A stretch of 12,017 nucleotides of DNA from an uncultured Cryomorphaceae bacterium (GCA_913049755.1 CAJWXO010000029.1:1-12017), one strand, 5' to 3'. Counted from the stretch's first letter, positions 1 to 6,815 are shown. A program made the numbers and translations. The notes: generated from the sequence alone by a model not told the origin.

Positions 1-1632
1 ATTATAATTCATGGTATTATGATATGCTGAGAAGGTAACAGAATTAGGCTTTTTCCCACCCCACCAAGGCTCTGTGAAGCTAAAATTATAAGAGCTGTAA
101 AAAGTTCCATTAGTTTGAGCTCGAATTGTAATGTTTTGGCCGTCACCTGTTGGTAAAGGTTGCCATGATTTCTTATTAAAAATATTCCTGGCTGAAAAAT
201 TATTGAAATTTAAACCTAAGGTTCCAACAACCGTATATCTACCCCAACCTCCTTGTAATTCCAATTGACTCGTGGATTGTTCTACTACAGTGTATTCTAA
301 ATCCACAGTTCCTGTCATTGGATCAGGAACGGGAACAGGTGTTATTTGTCTTGGGTCAAAATAACCCAACTGTCCTAATTCACGCACTGTACGCATTATG
401 TCTGATTTTGAAAACAAGTCTCCAGGCTTAGTTCTGATTTCACGATAAACAACATGATCATTTGTTCTTTCATTTCCATGAACAATTACTTTACGCACTG
501 TAGCTTGTTTACCTTCTCGTATGCGAATTTCTAGATCAATAGAATCATTTTCTACTTTAACTTCTACCGGGATGATATTAGCAAACAAATATCCGTTATT
601 CAGGTATAATGAAGAGATATCATTTCCATTAGGGTCTCCATTTACTCTTGTAGAAAGAGCTTTAGAATTAAATCGATCTCCTGTCTCAATTTTTAAAATA
701 CTCTGCAAGACTTCTGTACTGTACTTACTATTACCATAAAAAGAAACAGATTTATAATGATAAGGATGTCCCTCATCAATTTGAAATTCCACAATAAGTT
801 TTTCCTCAGGGGTCCTGTAAACTGTATCGGACTTAATTCTCATATCTCGGTACCCTGCTTCATTATATGCCTCTATGATAAGACGTTTATCACTTTGAAG
901 TTTCTCTTTGAGCAGCTTTGATGTCCCAAAAATATTCCACCATCTGTAACGATGGGTGTCATCCATCGCTTTTCGTAATTTTTTGTCCGAGATAGCTAGG
1001 TTTCCATTAAAGACTATTTCTTCAATTTTGAGTCTAGGTCCTGGTTTAACGTCAATTTTTAAAATTACAGCATCTAAAAGTTGACTATCCTGCATGAAAG
1101 TGATATTAGCAGTTGCATCTATAAATCCCTTTTCAATAAAGTACTTCTCAATAGCATTGGATGAAGTAATTCTAATATTTTCCGAGACAAATACTCCTCT
1201 TTTTAAGTCGAGTAATTCACGAATTGCATCTTGCTTACCTTTTGATATCCCGGTAAAATAAAATTTGCTCAATTTGGGCAAAGTTTTCAGTTGAAATTCA
1301 AGATAAACTATTCGGTCAATTTTTTGTGTTATAAAGAGTTGGACATCTTCAAATAATTCTTGATCCCAAAGATTTCGTATTGCCTTTGCAATTTTATCAG
1401 ATGGGAATTGAACTTTATCTCCAACATTTAAGCCTGAGAGCAATCCTACCATGGTCGGGTCTAATTGATTAGCACCTTTAACTGTAATACCGCCTATCTC
1501 ATAATCAGTATCAACCTTGATTGTTATCTGAGAACCTAAAGTGAGTGAATTGATGTCGCCACCCTGGGCAAATACAGCTCTTGGGCACCACATAAAAAGA
1601 AATGTAAGAGTAAAGAGAACGATTTTTTTCAT
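1..1632 (-). CDS. bamA: BamA, outer membrane protein assembly factor (3'-truncated by window edge)
   Basis: BamA is the Omp85 protein that folds beta-barrel proteins into the outer membrane. The reading frame is open from an ATG at 1632 to the left edge, giving 544 residues; family members in this phylum run to about 850-900, so most of the barrel is missing. Translation shows a signal peptide (residues 1-22, ending AVFA before QGGD). Five POTRA-like repeats follow at roughly 45-117, 118-197, 200-288, 291-372 and 376-452; the fourth and fifth contain the usual turns (VSFYGN, VIVHGNERT). The barrel begins near 455 with a GGWGRYTVVGTLGLNFNN stretch and a later FTEPWW strand, both typical of Omp85 barrels. 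The third POTRA has the RYRWWNIFG insertion seen in Bacteroidota BamA. The start lies 4 bp after the uppS stop, so it is the last visible gene of the operon. Identification is firm; the end is unseen. Confidence 0.95.
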   Translation of the reverse strand, partial: MKKIVLFTLTFLFMWCPRAVFAQGGDINSLTLGSQITIKVDTDYEIGGITVKGANQLDPTMVGLLSGLNVGDKVQFPSDKIAKAIRNLWDQELFEDVQLFITQKIDRIVYLEFQLKTLPKLSKFYFTGISKGKQDAIRELLDLKRGVFVSENIRITSSNAIEKYFIEKGFIDATANITFMQDSQLLDAVILKIDVKPGPRLKIEEIVFNGNLAISDKKLRKAMDDTHRYRWWNIFGTSKLLKEKLQSDKRLIIEAYNEAGYRDMRIKSDTVYRTPEEKLIVEFQIDEGHPYHYKSVSFYGNSKYSTEVLQSILKIETGDRFNSKALSTRVNGDPNGNDISSLYLNNGYLFANIIPVEVKVENDSIDLEIRIREGKQATVRKVIVHGNERTNDHVVYREIRTKPGDLFSKSDIMRTVRELGQLGYFDPRQITPVPVPDPMTGTVDLEYTVVEQSTSQLELQGGWGRYTVVGTLGLNFNNFSARNIFNKKSWQPLPTGDGQNITIRAQTNGTFYSSYNFSFTEPWWGGKKPNSVTFSAYHNTMNYN

Positions 1633-1636
1633 GGAA

Positions 1637-2368
1637 TTATTCATTATTCTCTATTTGATCAGCGGTTTTACCCCACCTTCGCTCTCGGTTTTGATATTGT
1701 GATATTGCATCTTCTAAGTGTACTCTCGAAAAATCAGGCCAAAGTACGGGAAGGAATACTAATTCTGCATAACTACTTTGCCAAAGTAAAAAATTTGAAA
1801 TTCTTTGTTCGCCGCTTGTTCTAATCATTAATTCCGGATCAGGTAAATCATAAGTGCTTAGTTCTTTAGAAAAATTTGCGTCATTTATCTCATCAATCTT
1901 CAAATTTCCCTCAATAACTTGTTTTACAATATTTTTAGTTGCCATTAAGATTTCTTGTCGTGAACCATAGCTTAAAGCTAAAGTCAATGTCATCCTATTA
2001 TTTGCGAAAGTGGCTTGAATTGTTTCTTGTAATTCTTTTTTGCATTTTCTAGGAAGACTGTCCAAATTGCCAATAGCATTTAAACGGATACCATTTTGTT
2101 GAAGAGTTTCTAGTTCACTACTCAGACTTCTTACCAATATCGACATTAATGCATCAATTTCACTTTTAGGTCGACTCCAATTTTCTTCAGAAAAAGCATA
2201 TACAGTGAGATATTTAATGCCAATTTCTGAGGCGTGAGTAGCTGTATTTCTGAGGGCAGTAACCCCAATTTCATGACCTCGGATACGAGTTTTAAAACCT
2301 TGAAGTTTAGCCCATCGCCCGTTGCCGTCCATTATAATGGCAATATGTTTAGGAATGGGATTATTCAT
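1637..2368 (-). CDS. uppS: Isoprenyl transferase / undecaprenyl diphosphate synthase
   Basis: This cytoplasmic cis-prenyltransferase condenses isopentenyl diphosphate units onto farnesyl diphosphate to make the C55 lipid carrier for peptidoglycan and surface glycans. The 243 residues match the family length. The N-terminal HIAIIMDGNGRWA motif (8-20) holds the catalytic Asp14 and the diphosphate-binding G-N-G-R loop. TVYAFSEENWSRP (55-67) is the conserved substrate-tunnel segment. DPELMIRTSGEQRISNFLLW (177-196) followed by the Y-A-E-L segment carries the arginines and glutamate that bind the homoallylic substrate. The start ATG overlaps the stop of the upstream DUF6089 gene as ATGA, so the two are probably translationally coupled. 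bamA starts 4 bp after the stop. Nothing is missing from the active site. Confidence 0.97.
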   Translation of the reverse strand: MNNPIPKHIAIIMDGNGRWAKLQGFKTRIRGHEIGVTALRNTATHASEIGIKYLTVYAFSEENWSRPKSEIDALMSILVRSLSSELETLQQNGIRLNAIGNLDSLPRKCKKELQETIQATFANNRMTLTLALSYGSRQEILMATKNIVKQVIEGNLKIDEINDANFSKELSTYDLPDPELMIRTSGEQRISNFLLWQSSYAELVFLPVLWPDFSRVHLEDAISQYQNRERRWGKTADQIENNE

Positions 2369-3186
2369 CTGTGAAGAAATTTAGCACAGCGCTCCATGAA
2401 GGCTTCGATATGAATTCCGATATTCAAACTCAAAGTAAAAAATGAATCATTATTTTGTGGATTTCCTCTTGGAGTTCCAGGTGAAAATAAAGTACTACTC
2501 GGGTTTGAGAAATGACTTGAAATGGGGCCTCGTTGTTCCTCTAAAATCACTGGGTCAACATAAAGGTTATGAGTATCATCAATGTAGTCAGTAGATGTAA
2601 GTGTCCAGTTGGCCTCTAAACTAACTACCCAAATATTGTCTAACTGAGCTCTGTATCCCAACCCAAAAGGCAAAGTCCATGCGCGAGTACTGTATAAAGA
2701 CTCCTCGTTCAAAATTGTCCCTTGGCCTTCTGTCCCTAGCGGTTGTAATTCTATCCAATCCTCTTGGAATTTACCTAATGGGTTAAAAGACATTAAGCCA
2801 ATTCCTCCAAACAGATAAGGAGTATGTTGAAATTTATAAGAAGGAATGGATTGGGGGAAATAATCAATTTCTAAACGCGTATTAACACTTTGAAAATTCG
2901 ATTTGATTGCTAGATTTCTCTCCCTCCTTTCTTGGAAAGAGGAAAGACTATCAGCACCATTTAGCTCACCTTGACTAAAAGAAAAATTAAAAGCATAATG
3001 AGGATGCAGTTGAATTCGATAATTTATATGTTTGGAACCATCTAATAATTGCAGCTTATTAACGCCTACATCTCCTATTAATTGATTCATCCCATATCCG
3101 ATAAATAGTTCTTGTGATACTTGACCTTTTAAATAAAAGGGTGAAGCAAAAATGGCGACAATTAAAATAGAATATACTTTAAACAT
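2365..3186 (-). CDS. DUF6089 family protein, probable secreted or outer-membrane beta-barrel protein
   Basis: Function is unknown. The protein (273 residues from the chosen start) has an N-terminal signal peptide (about 1-21, MFKVYSILIVAIFASPFYLK then G-Q). Alternating aromatic/polar strands follow, typical of a small outer-membrane barrel: YLFGGIGLMSFNP, TLPFGLGYR, WVVSLEANWTLTSTDYIDD and a final PRGNPQNNDSFFTLSLNIGI. The TDYIDD and RGNP turns fit my memory of DUF6089, which sits between nadK and uppS in many Bacteroidota. The longest open frame begins 20 codons further up (3246), but that would overlap the end of nadK and put a non-signal sequence ahead of the signal peptide, so I chose ATG 3186. 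The gene overlaps uppS by 4 bp. A short tail (AFMERCAKFLHR) follows the last predicted strand. A lipid- or glycan-related envelope role is only inferred from the neighbours. Confidence 0.85.
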   Translation of the reverse strand: MFKVYSILIVAIFASPFYLKGQVSQELFIGYGMNQLIGDVGVNKLQLLDGSKHINYRIQLHPHYAFNFSFSQGELNGADSLSSFQERRERNLAIKSNFQSVNTRLEIDYFPQSIPSYKFQHTPYLFGGIGLMSFNPLGKFQEDWIELQPLGTEGQGTILNEESLYSTRAWTLPFGLGYRAQLDNIWVVSLEANWTLTSTDYIDDTHNLYVDPVILEEQRGPISSHFSNPSSTLFSPGTPRGNPQNNDSFFTLSLNIGIHIEAFMERCAKFLHR

Positions 3187-3197
3187 AATTAAGCGTA

Positions 3198-3205
3198 CAA
3201 AGATA
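3198..3205 (-). promoter_or_regulatory. Candidate internal -7 promoter box ahead of the DUF6089 gene
   Basis: On the minus strand the sequence reads TATCTTTGT, a full match to the Bacteroidota -7 consensus TAnnTTTGY. It lies in the 35-bp gap between nadK and the DUF6089 gene, with 11 bp from its last G to the ATG at 3186. I see no clear TTG element 17-23 bp upstream, so it may be weak or a chance match. If used, it would give DUF6089-uppS-bamA their own transcript with a leader of only about 8 nt. Confidence 0.4.
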
Positions 3206-3221
3206 CAAATTGATGGCTGTC

Positions 3222-4106
3222 TTAGTTGCGCCTGTCTTGACCCCAAAGTAGCTTATTTCTCAGCGTCGAGGCAAAATCAGAATATTCAGTTCTAACTAAT
3301 TTAAAACGATAATCTGATTTTTTTATTGTCAATTCTGTTTCACATTCTAAAGTGAAAACACGAGAATCTAGAGATGCGAGATAATCACCTTCTCTAGCTT
3401 CTATTTTTAGAGTAATAGTATCCGTATTTGGAATCACTAATGGCCGAACAGTAAGGTTATGCGGAGCTATAGGGGTAATTATAAAATTATTAGATCCTGG
3501 TAAAAGAATGGGGCCGCTACAGCTTAAATTATACCCTGTAGATCCCGTAGGTGTTGAGATTAAAAGCCCATCAGCCCAATATGTATTTAAGAAATCTCCG
3601 TTAAGGTAAACATGCACTGAAATCATACTAGTTGTTCCTTTTCGGCTTACGGCAATTTCATTTAATGCAAAATTTGGTTGAATTATTTCATCAGAGCTCG
3701 TACTAACTTCGAGTACATTTCTTTCATCAAGGGTATAGTCCCCTTTCAAAATGGACTTTAACGCCAAGGGAGCTTCATCTCTTGTGATATTTGCTAAAAA
3801 TCCTAATCTGCCTGTATTAAGTCCAATGATTGGAATTTCTGTTCCTTCCACTAAAGTTGTTGCGTCTAAAAGAGTGCCATCGCCGCCAACGACAAGCAAG
3901 AAGTCAGGTTTTAATTCTAAAATTCCTTCACGACTTTTAAACTCAGGAAAACTCCAATCAAGCTTCCAGTGCTCATTTATCCGCCTTTGAAAGCCATGGT
4001 AGATAAAAATTGAGCAGCCTTCTTGTAAAAGTGAATCTATGGTCCTCTCAACAAAAGTTTGGACTTCGTCAGGTATACGCTTTCCAAATATTGCAATTCG
4101 TTTCAT
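3222..4106 (-). CDS. nadK: NAD kinase
   Basis: This cytoplasmic enzyme phosphorylates NAD to NADP using ATP or polyphosphate. The 294 residues match the family. The ordered motifs are all present: GGDGT at 74-78 (the catalytic aspartate loop), LNTGRLGFL at 96-104, the N-E pair at 149-150 that binds the NAD ribose, ADGLLISTPTGSTGYNLSCSGP spread over 178-199 (glycine-rich nucleotide site), and TPIAPH at 211-216. The ATG is 1 bp after the TAG of the upstream CBS gene. The DUF6089 gene follows after 35 bp. The grouping with uppS and bamA is common in Bacteroidota and does not imply a shared pathway. Confidence 0.97.
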   Translation of the reverse strand: MKRIAIFGKRIPDEVQTFVERTIDSLLQEGCSIFIYHGFQRRINEHWKLDWSFPEFKSREGILELKPDFLLVVGGDGTLLDATTLVEGTEIPIIGLNTGRLGFLANITRDEAPLALKSILKGDYTLDERNVLEVSTSSDEIIQPNFALNEIAVSRKGTTSMISVHVYLNGDFLNTYWADGLLISTPTGSTGYNLSCSGPILLPGSNNFIITPIAPHNLTVRPLVIPNTDTITLKIEAREGDYLASLDSRVFTLECETELTIKKSDYRFKLVRTEYSDFASTLRNKLLWGQDRRN

Positions 4107-4107
4107 A

Positions 4108-4725
4108 CTATTCTATATTCAAGAAATAAGTCAAGTGTTCTAAATTTTCTTTTAATTCAAATCTTCTGATACCTTTCGGATAATATCCGATTAATTGACA
4201 ACCTAATCGTTCTAAAGTCTGTATCGTTTGATTGGGATCGCGTTGATCCACTCTAATGAAATTCAAATATTCCCCAGTTTCTTGGTCAAGATCTACTGAA
4301 AAATTAATGATATTGATATTTTCTAACTCGATAGATTTCATTAAATCAGAGGAAAAGGGCTTGTTTACAGGGCTTTTAAACCAGATAGTTGATCCTGATT
4401 CTTGAAAACACCATTGCTTACCAATAATATTGACTAGATCTTTCAATCCTAATAATCCAATGAAGATCTGGTCATCACATACTGCTATGAAATCCGTATT
4501 CCATTCGCTGAAAATAGTCATTGATTCAATTGGGTGCTGTTCTAATTGAAGCGAAGGGACTGCTAAAATTTTATCGTCAGCATTAATCATTCCTTTGTAA
4601 AGGTGTTCGTGAATCAATGGCTTGACGATAACATTTTTTTTGGATAATAATCCCATGTTTAAGAAGTCAATATTCTGAAATTCAAGATTATCAACTTGTT
4701 TTTTTATAAGATGGTGCCATTTCAT
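4108..4725 (-). CDS. CBS/ACT-like domain protein, first gene of the nadK-uppS-bamA operon
   Basis: This is a 205-residue cytoplasmic protein with no catalytic motif. Position and pattern match the 'CBS domain-containing protein' usually found between pdxJ and nadK in Bacteroidota. A first degenerate CBS-like unit spans about 15-55 (VIVKPLIHEHLYKGMINADD). A second spans about 62-100 (TDFIAVCDDQIFIGLLGLKDL). An ACT-like beta-alpha-beta segment runs from about 108 to 190 (STIWFKSP, then IINFSVDLDQETGEYLNFIRV and LERLGCQLIGYYP). Such domains commonly bind adenine nucleotides or small metabolites, so a sensing role is plausible but inferred; the ligand is unknown. The open frame extends upstream to a TTG at 4761, but that codon lies inside a candidate -7 box. 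The ATG at 4725, about 30 nt below the predicted transcription start, is therefore preferred. The CBS units are divergent, so the domain call is moderate. Confidence 0.75.
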   Translation of the reverse strand: MKWHHLIKKQVDNLEFQNIDFLNMGLLSKKNVIVKPLIHEHLYKGMINADDKILAVPSLQLEQHPIESMTIFSEWNTDFIAVCDDQIFIGLLGLKDLVNIIGKQWCFQESGSTIWFKSPVNKPFSSDLMKSIELENINIINFSVDLDQETGEYLNFIRVDQRDPNQTIQTLERLGCQLIGYYPKGIRRFELKENLEHLTYFLNIE

Positions 4726-4727
4726 AA

Positions 4728-4744
4728 GACTAACGAAGTTAGCC
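4728..4744 (-). promoter_or_regulatory. Hairpin in the leader of the CBS-nadK operon
   Basis: The predicted RNA reads GGCUAAC-UUC-GUUAGUC: a 7-bp stem with one G-U pair and a three-base loop. It ends 2 nt before the AUG at 4725. It would fill about half of the roughly 30-nt leader expected from the -7 box at 4759-4766. It has no following U-tract, so it is not a classic terminator. A role in translation control or RNA stability is inference. Confidence 0.45.
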
Positions 4745-4758
4745 AAAAGAGGGGATTT

Positions 4759-4786
4759 CAAATCTATTGGGCATAACTTTCACAAA
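4759..4786 (-). promoter_or_regulatory. Candidate promoter of the CBS-nadK-DUF6089-uppS-bamA operon
   Basis: On the minus strand TAGATTTG (4766 to 4759) matches the -7 consensus TAnnTTTG. A TTTG (4786 to 4783) lies 16 bp upstream as a possible -33 element, slightly closer than the usual 17-23. Transcription would begin near 4755, leaving a leader of about 30 nt before ATG 4725. The -33 candidate is one arm of the inverted repeat at 4782-4796. Confidence 0.55.
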
Positions 4787-4796
4787 TAAAATTTGT
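4782..4796. repeat. Perfect inverted repeat in the divergent promoter region
   Basis: ACAAAT-AAA-ATTTGT: two 6-bp arms around a 3-bp centre. Each arm contains the TTTG that serves as the candidate -33 element of one of the two divergent promoters. It could be a dyad bound by a regulator, or simply two back-to-back -33 elements in AT-rich DNA. Confidence 0.5.
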
Positions 4797-4824
4797 AGGA
4801 TGACCAGTGCAATTAATATTTTTG
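4792..4824 (+). promoter_or_regulatory. Candidate promoter of pdxJ
   Basis: TTTG at 4792-4795 and TATTTTTG at 4817-4824 (followed by T) match the Bacteroidota -33/-7 pattern with 21 bp between them. Only 4 bp separate the final G from the pdxJ ATG at 4829, so the transcript would be leaderless or nearly so. Confidence 0.55.
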
Positions 4825-4828
4825 TTTT

Positions 4829-5584
4829 ATGAGTGATAATTTGACTCGTCTTTCTGTCAATATAAATAAGATTGCAACTTTAAGAAATGCCCGAGGTGGC
4901 GATACTCCAAATGTATGTCTTGCGGCAAAGTATTGTCAAGAATATGGCGCTCAAGGCATAACGATTCATCCCCGTCCCGATGGACGTCACATAAAGTATG
5001 ATGACGCAAGAATGCTAAGAAAAATTGTAAAAACGGAATTTAATATTGAAGGTTATCCAGATAAGACATTTATCGACTTGGTACTTGAATGTCAACCTGA
5101 TCAAGTCACTCTTGTCCCAGATGGCCCCGATGTTTTAACTAGTAATCGTGGATGGGATACAGTTTCAAATTCTGAATTTCTAGGCGAAATACTTAAGGAA
5201 TTCAGGGAAAATGGTATTAGAACTTCGATTTTTATTGAATGTGATAAATTGAAAATTGAGTCCGCGGCAAAAATTGGTGCTGATAGGGTAGAGCTTTACA
5301 CTGAAAATTATGCTAAACAGTTTTTTCACAATAAAGAAAAGGCAGTTGCGCCATATGTTTTAGCAGCAAAAATTGCCTTAGGCTGTGGTTTAGGAGTAAA
5401 TGCTGGCCACGATCTTAATTTGGATAATTTAGAGTTTTTTGCTCGCTCTGTCAATGGACTTCAAGAAGTTAGTATCGGCCATGCCTTGATATCAGATGCT
5501 CTTTATTTTGGATTAGAGAATACTGTTCAACAATATCTATATAAGCTTGAATTATCAAAATTGCATTATTTAAAGAATACCTAA
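4829..5584 (+). CDS. pdxJ: Pyridoxine 5'-phosphate synthase
   Basis: PdxJ makes pyridoxine 5'-phosphate from 3-amino-1-hydroxyacetone phosphate and 1-deoxyxylulose 5-phosphate, the last ring-forming step of the DXP-dependent vitamin B6 route. The 251 residues are a little longer than typical (about 240). The N-terminus LTRLSVNINKIATLRNARGG is diagnostic. Active-site positions are visible as His47 (TIHPRPDGRHI), Glu74 (NIEGYP) and His194 (NAGHDLN), with the LVPDGPDVLTSNRGWD loop at 95-110 and the phosphate-binding VSIGHALISDAL near 214-225. The start is ATG 4829; a TTG four codons later would give the MTRLSVN start common in relatives and cannot be excluded. The stop overlaps the ATG of the hydrolase by one base (TAATG), so the two are co-translated. 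Confidence 0.97.
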   Translation: MSDNLTRLSVNINKIATLRNARGGDTPNVCLAAKYCQEYGAQGITIHPRPDGRHIKYDDARMLRKIVKTEFNIEGYPDKTFIDLVLECQPDQVTLVPDGPDVLTSNRGWDTVSNSEFLGEILKEFRENGIRTSIFIECDKLKIESAAKIGADRVELYTENYAKQFFHNKEKAVAPYVLAAKIALGCGLGVNAGHDLNLDNLEFFARSVNGLQEVSIGHALISDALYFGLENTVQQYLYKLELSKLHYLKNT

Positions 5585-6366
5585 TGATAGTTGACTTAAG
5601 TTCTAAGGTGATTGGCAATGGGGGGACTCCTCTCTTGGTTTTACATGGTTTATTTGGAATGGGAGACAATTGGGCCTCTCATGCTCGCGCATGGTCTCTG
5701 ATGGGATTTGAAGTACACCTTTTGGACTTAAGGAATCATGGTCAATCTCCTCATGCGAGTTCTCATACATATGCAGATATTGTAGAGGATCTAAAAAAAT
5801 ATGTAGACAGCAATTTTGAAAAGAATATATCTATTCGATGGATTGGGCATAGTATGGGGGGGAAAGCTTTAATGGAGTTCTCTGCCAAGTATCCTGAACT
5901 CGTTGAGAAGATGGTAATAGTAGATATAGGCCCTAAATATTATCCAGTTCAATATTCAGAGATAATAGAAGCAATGCATTTGTTAGATCTTGATAAATTA
6001 AAAAGTAGAACTGACGCTGATCGGTCTTTAGAGATTAGAGTTCCTGAATGGGGATTAAGACAATTCATACTGAAAAATCTGGAATGGAAGACTGATAAAA
6101 AATTAGGTTGGAAATTAAACCTGCCAATTATTGAATCCCAAATTAGTAGAATAGGAGAAGAGATGGATAAGAGTAAAAGCTATATTGGTTCGGTCTTATT
6201 CATTCGAGGAATGAATAGCAATTATATCTTAGATCAAGATTGGACTAGTATTATGAATTACTTCCCGTTAGCTCAGTTGGATAGCATTCCAGATGCAGGG
6301 CATTGGATTCATTCAGAAAAGCCTAAGGAGTTCCAAGAATCATTGAAAGATTTTTTAATTACTTAA
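5584..6366 (+). CDS. Alpha/beta-fold hydrolase, YbfF-type esterase
   Basis: This is a 260-residue cytoplasmic serine hydrolase. The oxyanion-hole HG is at 21-22 (LLVLHGLFGMGDNW) and the LDLRNHGQSP segment at 48-56. The nucleophile elbow G-H-S-M-G has Ser90. Asp114 lies in VIVDIGP, Ser212 in FIRGMNSNYI and His240 in DAGHWIH. From memory, E. coli YbfF uses a tetrad Ser89/Asp113/Ser206/His234; here the Ser-to-Asp gap (24) and the Ser-to-His gap (28) are identical, which supports that subfamily. The natural substrate is unknown; YbfF hydrolyses acyl-CoA and short esters in vitro. The gene follows pdxJ in this phylum often enough to be a standard neighbour. Its stop overlaps the stop of the convergent DUF2141 gene by 4 bp. 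A run of seven G (5856-5862) encodes the Met-Gly-Gly after the nucleophile. Confidence 0.92.
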   Translation: MIVDLSSKVIGNGGTPLLVLHGLFGMGDNWASHARAWSLMGFEVHLLDLRNHGQSPHASSHTYADIVEDLKKYVDSNFEKNISIRWIGHSMGGKALMEFSAKYPELVEKMVIVDIGPKYYPVQYSEIIEAMHLLDLDKLKSRTDADRSLEIRVPEWGLRQFILKNLEWKTDKKLGWKLNLPIIESQISRIGEEMDKSKSYIGSVLFIRGMNSNYILDQDWTSIMNYFPLAQLDSIPDAGHWIHSEKPKEFQESLKDFLIT

Positions 6367-6815
6367 AAAGGATTTCTGAAGTGGTAATTTATAGGAACAT
6401 TGATGAGTTTACTCTCATCAGAGAAGTCAAACTGTTGAGAGCTTATTGATGGCATTCCAAAATAGCTTCTGGCACCATTAGAGAAAGCATAAGGCTCTAT
6501 TGGCTGACCGAATAGCCCTTTATCTAATTTCTGGTTGTTGTTTAAATCTAAATAAAAATTTGCAGTGTAGATTCCATAATCAGGAACCTGAATATTACAA
6601 ATTTGTCTTTTGTTTTTGAATAAAAACACTTGTTGAGTAATCACTTTCCCTTTTTCATTTTGAAGAGAAATCATCCAACTAGCACTTTTAGAAATAATTT
6701 GATTGTTACCCTTCTCTTGGAATTCAAGTTGAAATTTCATTTTGTAAGGTTGACCATTTAAAGAACTCAAAAAGCAAATAAAAATAAAAATTGTTGATCT
6801 AAAAAGAGGGGACAT
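6363..6815 (-). CDS. Small secreted DUF2141 family protein
   Basis: This is a 150-residue protein of unknown function. A signal peptide covers about 1-21 (hydrophobic TIFIFICFLSSLNG then Q). The DUF2141 pattern is clear in the C-terminal half: GIYTANFYLDLNNNQKLDKG (81-100), GQPIEPYAFSNGAR (103-116), FGMPSISSQQFDF (119-131) and a final I-N-Y strand. Residues 90-98 (D-L-N-N-N-Q-K-L-D) look like an EF-hand-type or dockerin-like calcium loop, a usual feature of the family. It is likely periplasmic or exported. It lies 42 bp downstream of the CHU_C protein gene on the same strand and may share its transcript; a weak -7-like box (TATATTTC, minus strand, 6833-6840) precedes it. Its stop overlaps that of the convergent hydrolase gene. 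Confidence 0.88.
   Translation of the reverse strand: MSPLFRSTIFIFICFLSSLNGQPYKMKFQLEFQEKGNNQIISKSASWMISLQNEKGKVITQQVFLFKNKRQICNIQVPDYGIYTANFYLDLNNNQKLDKGLFGQPIEPYAFSNGARSYFGMPSISSQQFDFSDESKLINVPINYHFRNPF
6401..6420. repeat. Inverted repeat just past the convergent stops
   Basis: TGATGAG-TTTACT-CTCATCA is a perfect 7-bp inverted repeat inside the end of the DUF2141 gene, 35-54 bp downstream of the hydrolase stop. No T-tract follows on the plus strand, so it is not a standard intrinsic terminator, but it could mark the 3' end of the pdxJ-hydrolase transcript. Confidence 0.35.

Noticed and set aside
521..739. 72-codon plus-strand open frame
   Set aside because: It lies wholly antisense to the clear BamA reading frame and shows no recognisable protein pattern.
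3187..3246. 20-residue upstream extension of the DUF6089 protein
   Set aside because: It overlaps the end of nadK and precedes a good signal peptide with polar residues.
4726..4761. TTG start for the CBS protein
   Set aside because: The TTG is part of the TAGATTTG promoter box, so it should not be in the transcript; an in-frame ATG follows at 4725.
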